Assembly (NCBI RefSeq): GCF_900188125.1
Contig: NZ_FZOW01000010.1
Location: forward strand, 1 to 64,000
DNA: 64,000 nt
Direction: 5' to 3'
Source: Rhodococcoides kyotonense
Lineage (GTDB): Bacteria > Actinomycetota > Actinomycetes > Mycobacteriales > Mycobacteriaceae
Under the pieces are notes generated by a model. That model was not told the origin of the DNA. It saw nothing but the letters and a program-made list of their open reading frames with translations, and searched no databases. The translations under genes were made by a program, and so were the position numbers. This document shows positions 9,211-16,980 of the stretch, piece after piece; position 1 is the stretch's first letter; each line of letters opens with the position of its first letter.

Positions 9211-10734
9211 TCAATGCCGTTGTACGTCGGATTTCTCGTGAGTCGCGAGGCTGGCGGCGGCGTTGGTCGAGACCCCACCGTGCTCGTATGCGTCGAAGTC
9301 GACGCGTCGAGTTGCGTGCGCGTATTCCAGGTGTGTCCCCGGCCAGACTGCGAAAGGTTTACCATCTTTGCCGCTCAACCATCCAGGACATCCAGTGCCG
9401 TACACCGTCTTTGAGAGCGCGACAGCACGTTTGGAGTTGTACTCGTCCTGCGCATCCTGTCGAACATCGACCCATCCGCCGGTCTGCGCGATACGCTCGA
9501 TGACCGTCCGGACGAAGCGTGCTTCTTTCTCCAACATGAAGATCACGGTGTTGACGTTCGATGCGGTGCCGGGACCGTAGATCATGAAGAGGTTGGGAAA
9601 GCCGGACACCGAAATACCCAGGTACGCTTCTGGATTCTCCTTCCACTCGACGTGAAGGTTTCGTCCGTCGCGTCCGATGATGGCGATCGGAGCGAGGTAC
9701 TCGTCCGCTGCGAACCCGGTGCACCAGACAACGACATCGGCGGGCACCGTTTCACCGTCCGACAGCTCGACCGAGTTCTCCGCCACTCGTCGAATCCCCT
9801 GCCGGTGAACGGACACGTGGTCACGATCGAGTGCTGGGTACCAGTCGTTCGACATCAAGAGTCTGTTGCACATTGCCCGATACTCGGGCGTCACCGCCGA
9901 ACGAAGAACCGGGTCACTGATCTGGCGACGAATCTTCAGTCGCATCCACCCCTCGAGAATCCTACGAAACGGATCCATCCGGTTGTAGATCAACGGCGAA
10001 CGAAGTTCGTACCAGAGGAATTCGAGATTGTGTTGCAGGCGCATGACAGAAGGAAAGCGTCGAAGAAGTCGACCGATCAACGGGTTCGCACGGTAGTCGT
10101 GGCGGTCGACCACCCAGTTCGGGGACCGCTGAACCACAGCTAGCTCCGCGACGTCGTCGACGATTTTCGGCACCAGCTGGACCGCACTCGCGCCAGAGCC
10201 GACCACCACGACCCGCTTGCCAGTCAGATCGACCGAGTGATCCCACTCCGCAGAGTGGAACATCGAGCCACCGAACCCGTCACTCACCTCCACGTCCGGA
10301 ATCCTCGGCTTGGACAGCAACCCGGTTGCGCAGATCAGCGCGTCGAACTCGCGATCCTCTCCATCGACGAACTCGAGACGCCAACGATGGTCTTCGAAGC
10401 GTGCTGCCGATACTTCCCGTCCGAACGAGATTTTCGTCGATACGCCGTACTTCTCGGCCGCTCGCTGCAGATAGTCACGGATCTCGGACTGGGTCCCGAA
10501 CCTGGCGGACCAGTCGGCATCCAGATCGAACGAATAGGAATAGATGGACGACGGCACATCGCACGCCGCCCCTGGATAGGTGTTTGCACGCCACACGCCA
10601 CCGACGGAATCTGCGCGCTCGAAGACCTCGTAGGAGTCGATTCCGTTGCGCTCCAGTTCGATTGCCGCTGCAAGACCACCGAACCCAGCTCCAATGATCG
10701 CAACTGTCGGCGAATGCGCATCGGTGTTCGTCAT
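9211..10734 (-). CDS. Flavin-dependent monooxygenase, Baeyer-Villiger type
   Basis: A 507-residue FAD- and NADPH-dependent class B monooxygenase. Two Rossmann motifs are visible: AIIGAGFGGLAAA near residue 13 for FAD and VVVGSGASAVQLVP near 175 for NADPH. Just before the second is FGGSMFHSAEWD, an exact match to the Baeyer-Villiger fingerprint FxGxxxHxxxW[PD]. Such enzymes insert oxygen beside a ketone to give an ester or lactone, though relatives also oxidise heteroatoms. No membrane segment or signal peptide. Its ATG overlaps the stop of the thioesterase gene by 4 nt, so the two are translationally coupled. Placement beside the PKS and a hydrolase suggests tailoring of the polyketide-lipid chain (inference). 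Confidence 0.92.
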   Translation of the reverse strand: MTNTDAHSPTVAIIGAGFGGLAAAIELERNGIDSYEVFERADSVGGVWRANTYPGAACDVPSSIYSYSFDLDADWSARFGTQSEIRDYLQRAAEKYGVSTKISFGREVSAARFEDHRWRLEFVDGEDREFDALICATGLLSKPRIPDVEVSDGFGGSMFHSAEWDHSVDLTGKRVVVVGSGASAVQLVPKIVDDVAELAVVQRSPNWVVDRHDYRANPLIGRLLRRFPSVMRLQHNLEFLWYELRSPLIYNRMDPFRRILEGWMRLKIRRQISDPVLRSAVTPEYRAMCNRLLMSNDWYPALDRDHVSVHRQGIRRVAENSVELSDGETVPADVVVWCTGFAADEYLAPIAIIGRDGRNLHVEWKENPEAYLGISVSGFPNLFMIYGPGTASNVNTVIFMLEKEARFVRTVIERIAQTGGWVDVRQDAQDEYNSKRAVALSKTVYGTGCPGWLSGKDGKPFAVWPGTHLEYAHATRRVDFDAYEHGGVSTNAAASLATHEKSDVQRH

Positions 10735-11159
10735 GCCGAAGGCGCCAGATTCTGCAACCGAACGCGACCGCGTGCTATGTGCTTGTCATTCTCGTCGGAG
10801 ACAACAACTTCCCACAGCTGCTGCAAACGCCCGCGATGGAGTGGATTCGCCTCGGCGTATAGCGCGCCAGTACGCGCAGATCTCAGGAAGTCCGTGCTGT
10901 TGTTGACACCGACAACAGTGCCACCACCGTTCTGACTGAGCCAGGAGAATGCCGCGATGCTCGCGATGGACTCGATGACGCCGCAGTAGACGCCGCCATG
11001 CACCAGCCCGAAAGGCTGGTGGTGGGAAGGTTGCGCCAACCATTCCGCACGTACCCTGTCGGCCGTCACTTCCGTTACTTCGAGCCCAATCAGACCTTCG
11101 AAACCGTTGGGATTGAATATGTTTCTCGCCACGGTAGGGTGTGCAGTCGTCTCGGTCAT
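10731..11159 (-). CDS. PaaI-like hotdog-fold thioesterase
   Basis: A 142-residue protein with the PaaI/YbgC-like hotdog pattern: GLVHGGVYCGVIESIAS near residues 51-67, where HGG begins the long hotdog helix, followed by the strand containing VGVNNSTDFLRSAR. The family hydrolyses acyl-CoA or acyl-ACP thioesters in the cytoplasm. The start codon directly abuts the stop of the acyl-CoA dehydrogenase gene (no spacer) and the stop overlaps the monooxygenase start by 4 nt, which puts the three in one coupled transcript. It could act as the free-standing thioesterase the PKS lacks, or edit stalled carrier proteins; the sequence cannot decide. Confidence 0.9.
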   Translation of the reverse strand: MTETTAHPTVARNIFNPNGFEGLIGLEVTEVTADRVRAEWLAQPSHHQPFGLVHGGVYCGVIESIASIAAFSWLSQNGGGTVVGVNNSTDFLRSARTGALYAEANPLHRGRLQQLWEVVVSDENDKHIARGRVRLQNLAPSA

Positions 11160-12302
11160 TTAAGCGAATCCCATCCACTTGGTCACGATCTCGGTCATGA
11201 TCTCGTCAGTACCGCCGGCAATGGACATCACCCGAGCGTCCCGGTAGTGACGATTGATTTCGGTGTCGCGCATGTATCCACTGCCGCCGTGTAGCTGGAG
11301 CGCTCTGTCGACGACGAATGAACTGGCTTTTGTCGCCTCCAATTTTGCCCAACAGACCTGCGGCACAATGATTTCACCTTCGCTCACGCGAACGATCGTG
11401 TTCTTCAGATACTGGCCGGACACGTCCACCGCTTGCGCCATCTCGGCGAGCCGGTGGCGAACCACTTGCCGTTGGATCAAAGGCCGTCCGAACGTCGACC
11501 GCTCGCGGCACCATTCCACGGCGAGGTCGAGAGACCGCTTTGCTATCCCGTACGCCATGCCAGCTTGGCCGAGTCGCTCGTGCTGAAACAACTCCATGAT
11601 GAGCCGGAAGCCCCCGTTTTCGACGCCGATCAAGTTCGCCGCAGGTACCCTGACGTCGGTGAAGGCGAGCTCCGCGGTGTCGGAGCAGTCCCATCCCATC
11701 TTGTCCAGGCGTCGAGTCACCTCGAAACCCGGTGTGTTCTTTTCGATCACGAGCAGTGACAGACCCTGGTGCCCTGGCTCTCCGGTCCTGACCGCAGTCA
11801 CGACCGCATCAGCACGGACGCCGGAGCTGATGAACGTCTTCGAACCGTTGACGATGTAATCGTCTCCGTCGCGCCGTGCCGTCGTTCGGAGACCCGCGAC
11901 GTCGGATCCACCCTCGGGCTCGGTGATTCCGAGCGCAACGACCATCCGCCCTTCCAACGTCGGTCGTACGAACTTCTCCACCTGCTCGGGTGTCCCGCAC
12001 GAAATCAACGGGGCAAGAGCGACGCGGTGTGTGAAGAGGGCCATCATCAATCCGCTCGACCGGCCCGAAAGAATCAGCTCCTCACCCATGACACAGAAGT
12101 CGATGAGGTCGCCACCGCTGCCGCCCACCGCTTCGTCGAAACCAATGCCCAGGATCCCGACTTCGGCTGCTCTCGCGTGCAACTCCATAGGAATGAATCC
12201 GTCGCGCTCCCACTGGTCGATGTTGGGTGCAACTTCTTTCTCTGCGAAGTTTCGGACCATGTCTTTGAGTGCGACACGTTCCTCGGTTTCGAAGATTTTC
12301 AT
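11160..12302 (-). CDS. Acyl-CoA (or acyl-ACP) dehydrogenase
   Basis: A 380-residue FAD-dependent dehydrogenase of the acyl-CoA dehydrogenase superfamily, covering N-terminal, middle and C-terminal domains at the usual length. Visible landmarks are ALGITEPEGGSDVAG (FAD/substrate loop near residue 130), NGSKTFISSG and the C-terminal FAD-binding stretch ending AGGTDEIM near 365. At the place where medium-chain enzymes carry the catalytic Glu (YEGT), this protein has Gly, as in long-chain and isovaleryl types where a different Glu acts. The start at 12302 is supported by AGGAG 5 nt upstream; a 39-codon extension is not. First gene of the minus-strand cluster operon; likely introduces unsaturation in the fatty-acyl starter or product (inference). 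Confidence 0.93.
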   Translation of the reverse strand: MKIFETEERVALKDMVRNFAEKEVAPNIDQWERDGFIPMELHARAAEVGILGIGFDEAVGGSGGDLIDFCVMGEELILSGRSSGLMMALFTHRVALAPLISCGTPEQVEKFVRPTLEGRMVVALGITEPEGGSDVAGLRTTARRDGDDYIVNGSKTFISSGVRADAVVTAVRTGEPGHQGLSLLVIEKNTPGFEVTRRLDKMGWDCSDTAELAFTDVRVPAANLIGVENGGFRLIMELFQHERLGQAGMAYGIAKRSLDLAVEWCRERSTFGRPLIQRQVVRHRLAEMAQAVDVSGQYLKNTIVRVSEGEIIVPQVCWAKLEATKASSFVVDRALQLHGGSGYMRDTEINRHYRDARVMSIAGGTDEIMTEIVTKWMGFA

Positions 12303-13072
12303 TGAACTCCTAGTTCGATGTGTGACGCCCTGAACCGAGCATCGTGGACTGATCGGCTGAAGCAGCAGTGCCGTATCTCGGTTGTGGTTGCAGGGCAATA
12401 GAATTAGCCGGTCTTTCACTCGACCGGGTTACCACCGCGGAGCGCTCGACAGTGCTGTGTTCCGTGCAGTCCGCGTAATCTGGATTTGCAGTCTCAGTTG
12501 CGTACCGGGTCGCCGATGACCAGATATGAGTGCCGAATGCAATAGTCGAACGCCGCGCTTCGTCGAGCGGTTTGGACGCACTCCAGATCGGTCCCTATTG
12601 CCAGACTTTGGCTCTGCGCCTATCGCGTGTCCCGAAGACGCGCCGAAAGTAAGATCTTTCGATGTAGGAAGTGATGCGGAGCGATCCGCATGCGTCTACG
12701 TCGGCGTTGTCAGCTTCATGTCTCCCCCAACTGAGTCTCGTGCAACCCCCCACAGGTAGCTCGTTCGACGGCTGCGCTTTTCAGCTCGGCACGTCTGGAC
12801 AGAGAATATACCGACCTTTTGGTTTGTTCTACTTGCTACCCTGTGAGGGCAGTCACTGCCGGAGTGAATTGATAGCGAAATATGTTGTCGCATAGTTACT
12901 TCAGCGAATGACATGCCTTATTCTCACCGGTGCGACGAGCGGCCGGTTCGGTGCGGAGCCCACCGATCCCCGTCCCATCCAGTCTCGAAACGGTACCAGT
13001 TGTGGCACGATGATGGGGAGTGAGCACTCGCGGCTGTCACAAGGTCGGCCGCTTAGATCGAGGGGGGTTTCG
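12303..13072 (+). other. Divergent intergenic region between cluster operon and MFS exporter
   Basis: About 770 nt without a convincing gene; the short open frames here show no family signature. It must contain the promoter of the minus-strand operon and that of the plus-strand exporter. On the plus strand, TTGATA at 12869-12874 and CATAGT at 12891-12896 are separated by 16 nt and could be a -35/-10 pair for the exporter, 177 nt before its ATG. The part around 12780-12900 is visibly richer in A and T than its surroundings. No operator could be assigned. Confidence 0.4.
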
Positions 13073-14554
13073 ATGAATTCCACACGCAGTCCATGGTTTG
13101 CGTTGTCCGCCTTGGTTATCGGCTTCTTCATGATCGTCCTGGACATGACGATCGTAGCCGTAGCCAACCCGGCAATCATGGTGGCGCTGGATGCAGATGT
13201 GTCCCAGGTCATCTGGGCGACAAGCGCATATCTGCTGGCATTTGCAGTTCCGCTTCTCGCGAGCGGCCGTCTCGGTGATCATCTCGGCCCGAAGAATCTC
13301 TACATCTGCGGGATCGCAGTCTTCACAGGCGCTTCCCTACTGTGTGGTCTGTCGGGGTCGATCGAGGCACTGATCGCAGCTCGAGCTCTGCAAGGATTTG
13401 GAGCAGCGTTGATGGCTCCTCAAACGATGGCGGTGATCACCCGCATATTCGATCGGGAGAACCGCGCAGCCGCCATGGGCGTATGGGGCGCGGTTGCAGG
13501 GTTCGCGAATTTGGCTGGACCTTTGCTGGGAGGTGTTCTAGTCGATATCGCGGGGTGGGAGTGGATCTTCTTCGTCAACGTTCCGGTGGGCGTTGTTGCG
13601 CTTCTACTCGCAGTCCGTCTGGTTCCGACGTTACCTACGCAGCCGCACAGGCTCGACTGGCGTGGGGTCCTGCTGAGCGGTGCCGGAATCTTTTTGCTTG
13701 TATTCGGACTTCAAGAAGGTCACAGCAGGAACTGGGACACCCTGACGATCGTCATGGTCGTCGGCGGCATCGCGACCCTTGTTGTATTCGTCGTGGATCA
13801 AGCCCGAACCAAGGGCGAACCACTGTTGCCTCTCGTGCTGTTCCGAGACCGCAACTTCGCACTCTCGAACGTCGCGATCGCGATTATCGGCGCCTCGGTT
13901 GCCGCCGTGATGGTGCCGCTGTACTTCTACCTACAAGCAGTACGAGACATGTCACCCACGCGGTCCGCGTTGTTCGCAGCACCGATGGCGATCACCACAC
14001 TGATCCTCGCCCCCATAGTCGGGAAGATCAGCGGTCGTTTCCATCCCAGGACGATTCCGACGACCGGATTCGTACTGTTCGCGCTATCGGTCTTCTGGTT
14101 CTCGACTTTGATGACTCCGGACTCGTCGACGACGATGATTCTCGTAGTGGCCGCTGTTACCGGAGCCGCCAATGCGTGTATCTGGGCGCCGTTGGCCGCC
14201 ACAGCGACTCGTAATCTGCCCGAGCACCAGGCGGGCGCTGGATCTGGCGTCTACAACGCGATACGCCAGGTTGGTTCCGTCCTGGGAAGTGCAGCTATCG
14301 CTACTGTCATGGCCGATCGTATGTCGGCGAATGGCTTGGGGAGTGGCAAGCTTGCGGAAGGTGGGCTCGGTCTCGATGCGATACCCGAGTTCGTCAAGGT
14401 GCCGTTCAGCAGGGCCCTCTCCGAATCGTTGTATCTTCCAATCGGAGTGCTCCTCGTCGGTATCGTGATGTGCGCGTTGTTCGTTCGGGATAAGTCTCCA
14501 TCGGCGACGCGCTCCGAGCCGTCACAGGCAAGCGACGTGGACAGCAAGGCTTGA
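13073..14554 (+). CDS. MFS drug/metabolite exporter, DHA2 (EmrB/QacA) type
   Basis: A 493-residue integral membrane protein with about 14 predicted hydrophobic segments. The first reads ALSALVIGFFMIVLDMTIVA and carries the LDxTIVxVA pattern diagnostic of DHA2 proton antiporters; GRLGDHLGPKN is the motif-A loop between segments 2 and 3. It should export small lipophilic compounds using the proton gradient. The start at 13073 is chosen because GAGGGGGG lies 6 nt before it and the protein then begins right at the first membrane helix; the longer frame adds 55 hydrophilic residues with no family support. Being divergent from the PKS operon, it is a good candidate for product export or self-protection. 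A strong hairpin follows its stop. Confidence 0.92.
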   Translation: MNSTRSPWFALSALVIGFFMIVLDMTIVAVANPAIMVALDADVSQVIWATSAYLLAFAVPLLASGRLGDHLGPKNLYICGIAVFTGASLLCGLSGSIEALIAARALQGFGAALMAPQTMAVITRIFDRENRAAAMGVWGAVAGFANLAGPLLGGVLVDIAGWEWIFFVNVPVGVVALLLAVRLVPTLPTQPHRLDWRGVLLSGAGIFLLVFGLQEGHSRNWDTLTIVMVVGGIATLVVFVVDQARTKGEPLLPLVLFRDRNFALSNVAIAIIGASVAAVMVPLYFYLQAVRDMSPTRSALFAAPMAITTLILAPIVGKISGRFHPRTIPTTGFVLFALSVFWFSTLMTPDSSTTMILVVAAVTGAANACIWAPLAATATRNLPEHQAGAGSGVYNAIRQVGSVLGSAAIATVMADRMSANGLGSGKLAEGGLGLDAIPEFVKVPFSRALSESLYLPIGVLLVGIVMCALFVRDKSPSATRSEPSQASDVDSKA

Positions 14555-14574
14555 ATCTGAAAGGTGCGCGAAGA

Positions 14575-14622
14575 CACCTGAGGGGACCGTCGGCGCTTGC
14601 GCGTCGGTGGTCCCCTCAGGTG
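14575..14622. terminator. Bidirectional hairpin terminator between convergent genes
   Basis: A perfect 14-bp inverted repeat (CACCTGAGGGGACC and its complement) with a 20-nt partly pairing loop. It sits 20 nt after the exporter stop and 47 nt from the stop of the opposing membrane-protein gene, so it can end transcription from both sides. No long T-run follows. Confidence 0.75.
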
Positions 14623-14668
14623 ATGTCGAAATGGGTGCAGTCGAATCGGTTGCAGTCTGGAGTTCGAA

Positions 14669-14947
14669 CTAACGCGTGAGTTTTATCCCGTACGCGATGG
14701 AACCGAGCAAGCCAACTGCCAGGACGATGACAGCGGCAAGTGCCGGCCAGGCAGATACTCGACCCGCCACGGCAAGAACAGTGAACGCCACGGTTGCAAT
14801 GGCCGAGACGACCGACGCTGCGAGGATGAACAGCAATGCCGACGGGATTGCTTCGGTGCCTAGACCGACGGCCCGGGCCGTTGTTCGTTCTTCGCGGTCC
14901 CACGACGTCCGAGTCGAATCGATCGGCTGATGTTCTAGCTGAGACAT
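14669..14947 (-). CDS. Small two-helix membrane protein of unknown function
   Basis: A 92-residue protein with a hydrophilic N-terminal 30 residues and two hydrophobic helices (about 33-58 and 63-85) ending in a basic tail (IKLTR). No conserved enzymatic motif is visible and I do not recognise the family. It faces the exporter gene across a strong terminator and is followed upstream by a separate hydrolase gene, so it is probably its own transcription unit. Codon use and the clean two-helix pattern argue that it is a real gene. Confidence 0.6.
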   Translation of the reverse strand: MSQLEHQPIDSTRTSWDREERTTARAVGLGTEAIPSALLFILAASVVSAIATVAFTVLAVAGRVSAWPALAAVIVLAVGLLGSIAYGIKLTR

Positions 14948-15089
14948 TGCGCTCCCTGAGGTCCATGCCCGATTCTGCGGGCGTAGTTGACGGTGTGAGT
15001 TCTCGCTCTGCGAGTACCCGAATCACGCTGTCCAAGTAGAGATTATGCGCGTCTTCGAAGCGCTGAGGTTCGGGTGAGGTCGTTCGAGA

Positions 15090-15971
15090 TCACCGATTTC
15101 TAGGAGTCACAATGGTGCTGCGGACCCAATCGGCGATCTGCTCGGCGATTTGCTCGCTGTGATTGATCCACGCGATGTGACCGAGCGCCCGGCCCCCGGT
15201 CATCGATTTGTCGAAGTGCTTGCGCGTCAATTCAGCATTGGGGATGTGAGCACACAAGGCATCCAAAGCCGCGGGCGGCGCCATCCAGTCACCGTCGACG
15301 GACGCCGCAAGTACCGGAAGGTCGACCGTCCGCATGAGCTCGGAGTAACGCGTCCCGTGCCCGATCGAATCGAAGCTGTTCGTGCGAGCAAGCCGCGCCC
15401 AGTCGAGTATGAGCGGCTTCGGCTGTCGGCCAAGGAAGTTCAATGTGTCACCGGGGTAGTAGCCGAAGAGGCTGGCAGTGATCGCGGCGAACGAGGTTCC
15501 GAGAAGGGGGGCGAGTGCTGACGTACCGGGGTACACGCGGTAGTACGGAGTGTTCGTTGCGATCAACACGATCCCCGCAAGTTCCACCGGTCGGGCGGCG
15601 GCGTACATGAGGCCGATCTGACCACCGAGGCTGTGACCGAGTAACACGATCGGTCGACCTGGGAACACGTTCTCGATTTCGGCAACGACAGCGGGGAAGT
15701 CGATCGTCGCGATGTCGTGATAACCCACATCGGTGCCGCGCTCGGTGCGCGGTGTGCTTGCCCCGAAGCCTCGGTAGTCCGCCACCACTGTCCCGACCCC
15801 GCGCTTGGCGAATTCGTCCAACAATCGCGTGTACTTTCTAGCTGCTACACCCATAGCAGTCCAGATCATCACCACCGGCATGTCCGGGTCACCTTCGCGA
15901 CTGAGAAGGGAAAGCCTGTCCCCCTGTGCAAGAACGACGGTGTGCTGGTCGGTACTTCGCGTGTCTGTCAC
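15090..15971 (-). CDS. Alpha/beta hydrolase (serine aminopeptidase/lysophospholipase-like)
   Basis: A 293-residue alpha/beta hydrolase. The nucleophile elbow is LLGHSLGGQIGLMYA near residue 112; an Asp in ASVDGDWMAPP near 230 and a His in LGHIAWINH near 265 complete the likely triad. No signal peptide. The GTG at 15971 is the chosen start because GGGGAG sits 7 nt before it; the frame extends another 35 codons but without a binding site. It is transcribed away from an HxlR regulator 161 nt distant, a common arrangement for a regulated detoxifying hydrolase. Natural substrate unknown. Confidence 0.85.
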   Translation of the reverse strand: MTDTRSTDQHTVVLAQGDRLSLLSREGDPDMPVVMIWTAMGVAARKYTRLLDEFAKRGVGTVVADYRGFGASTPRTERGTDVGYHDIATIDFPAVVAEIENVFPGRPIVLLGHSLGGQIGLMYAAARPVELAGIVLIATNTPYYRVYPGTSALAPLLGTSFAAITASLFGYYPGDTLNFLGRQPKPLILDWARLARTNSFDSIGHGTRYSELMRTVDLPVLAASVDGDWMAPPAALDALCAHIPNAELTRKHFDKSMTGGRALGHIAWINHSEQIAEQIADWVRSTIVTPRNR

Positions 15972-16132
15972 AGTTCGTCTCCCCTGAATAGTCGACTTTC
16001 CCGCGATCGACGCCTCACGTGGACGGAAGTAATCCGTCACGGGCGTGTGATGCGGTGGTCGGTTGTCGATTTCCATTCGCCGAAACCGAGGCTAGCAGGG
16101 GTGGTCTCATTTTGAAACTGCAGGAGTAGAAT

Positions 16133-16594
16133 TTGTCCATGCGCTACGGAGAACTCGACGAGATACCGTGCTCGATCACGCGACCGCTGGTCGTCTTCGG
16201 CGACCGTTGGACACTGCTGATCCTCAAGTTCTCTTTCGCGGGCGTGCGACGCTTCAACGAATTCACGACCTCACTCGGAATCTCCAGAAGCAGACTGCAA
16301 GATCGACTCAACCGGTTGGTCGAACACGGCATTTTGACCAAGGCCGCTACCGCAGAGGGAAAGTACGAGGAGTACAGGCTCACCAAGAAGGGGCACGACA
16401 TCTACCCCATCCTGATGGCGATCAAAGACTGGGGCGACAACTACATGGCCCCGGACGGTCCGCCGGTTCTGTATCAACACAGCCGATGCGGAGGTGATGC
16501 CCATGTCTCACTCGAGTGCGATCGTTGCGGGGATCACCTCAACGCCCGCGATATCACCCCGATACTCGGACCAGGCCTGACGGGCGAGGCGTAG
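16133..16594 (+). CDS. HxlR-family winged-helix transcriptional regulator
   Basis: A protein of 151-153 residues. The first 110 match HxlR regulators: CSITRPLVVFGDRWTLLIL opens helix 1 with the conserved N-terminal Cys, and the recognition helix lies in SLGISRSRLQDRLNRLVEHG, followed by the wing EEYRLTKKG. After the winged helix come paired Cys residues (HSRCGG, then LECDRCG), which look like a small zinc-ribbon or thiol sensor. The start is either TTG 16133, 6 nt after AGGAG, or ATG 16139, 12 nt after it. It is divergent from the alpha/beta hydrolase gene and most likely controls that promoter; HxlR proteins often respond to reactive electrophiles or aromatic compounds through cysteines. Confidence 0.9.
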   Translation: MSMRYGELDEIPCSITRPLVVFGDRWTLLILKFSFAGVRRFNEFTTSLGISRSRLQDRLNRLVEHGILTKAATAEGKYEEYRLTKKGHDIYPILMAIKDWGDNYMAPDGPPVLYQHSRCGGDAHVSLECDRCGDHLNARDITPILGPGLTGEA

Positions 16595-16665
16595 TCGGCT
16601 CACCGCCAACTCTCCGTCTCTCGTATTCCCGGGTCGACCGGAACCACGTGTCCAGGGATGGCAAC

Positions 16666-16698
16666 AAAAAAAGCAGGCTCCGACGTATCGAAGCCTGC
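16666..16698 (-). terminator. Rho-independent terminator after tRNA-Leu
   Basis: On the minus strand GCAGGCT and AGCCTGC form a 7-bp stem with a 12-nt loop, followed by seven T residues. It lies 25 nt beyond the tRNA-Leu 3' end, so it ends that transcript. Confidence 0.8.
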
Positions 16699-16722
16699 AA
16701 TCATGTTCTGCAACCAGCTGTG

Positions 16723-16805
16723 TGGGCGGAGGGGGACTTGAACCCCCACGTCCTTACGGACACTGGCACCTGAAGCCAGCGCGTCTGCCATTCCGCCACC
16801 CGCCC
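16723..16805 (-). tRNA. tRNA-Leu(CAG)
   Basis: An 83-nt class II tRNA. The acceptor strand GGGCGGG pairs with TCCGCCC, the anticodon loop is TTCAGGT with anticodon CAG between GCTGG/CCAGT-type arms, a long variable arm (TGTCCGTAAGGACG) is present and the T loop is GTTCAAGTCC. The CCA end is not encoded. It stands between the accessory left end of the window and the conserved fhaA block. Confidence 0.95.
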
Positions 16806-16980
16806 GGGCGACTGGAGAACATTAACACGCACATCCGGCAGCGATGAAATCGCGTCCACCGCGACCACGTCGGCCCGGATGCCCGACGAGCGGCAACGTA
16901 TATCATGCTTGAACGACGACCTCGAGCCGACACGCGCTCGGGAGTCGGCGGCATAACGGAACCGGGAGGAGAGGTCACCC

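Noticed and set aside
12908-13072. 55-codon N-terminal extension of the MFS exporter
   Set aside because: No ribosome-binding site at the upstream ATG, while GAGGGGGG lies just before ATG 13073 where the first membrane helix starts.
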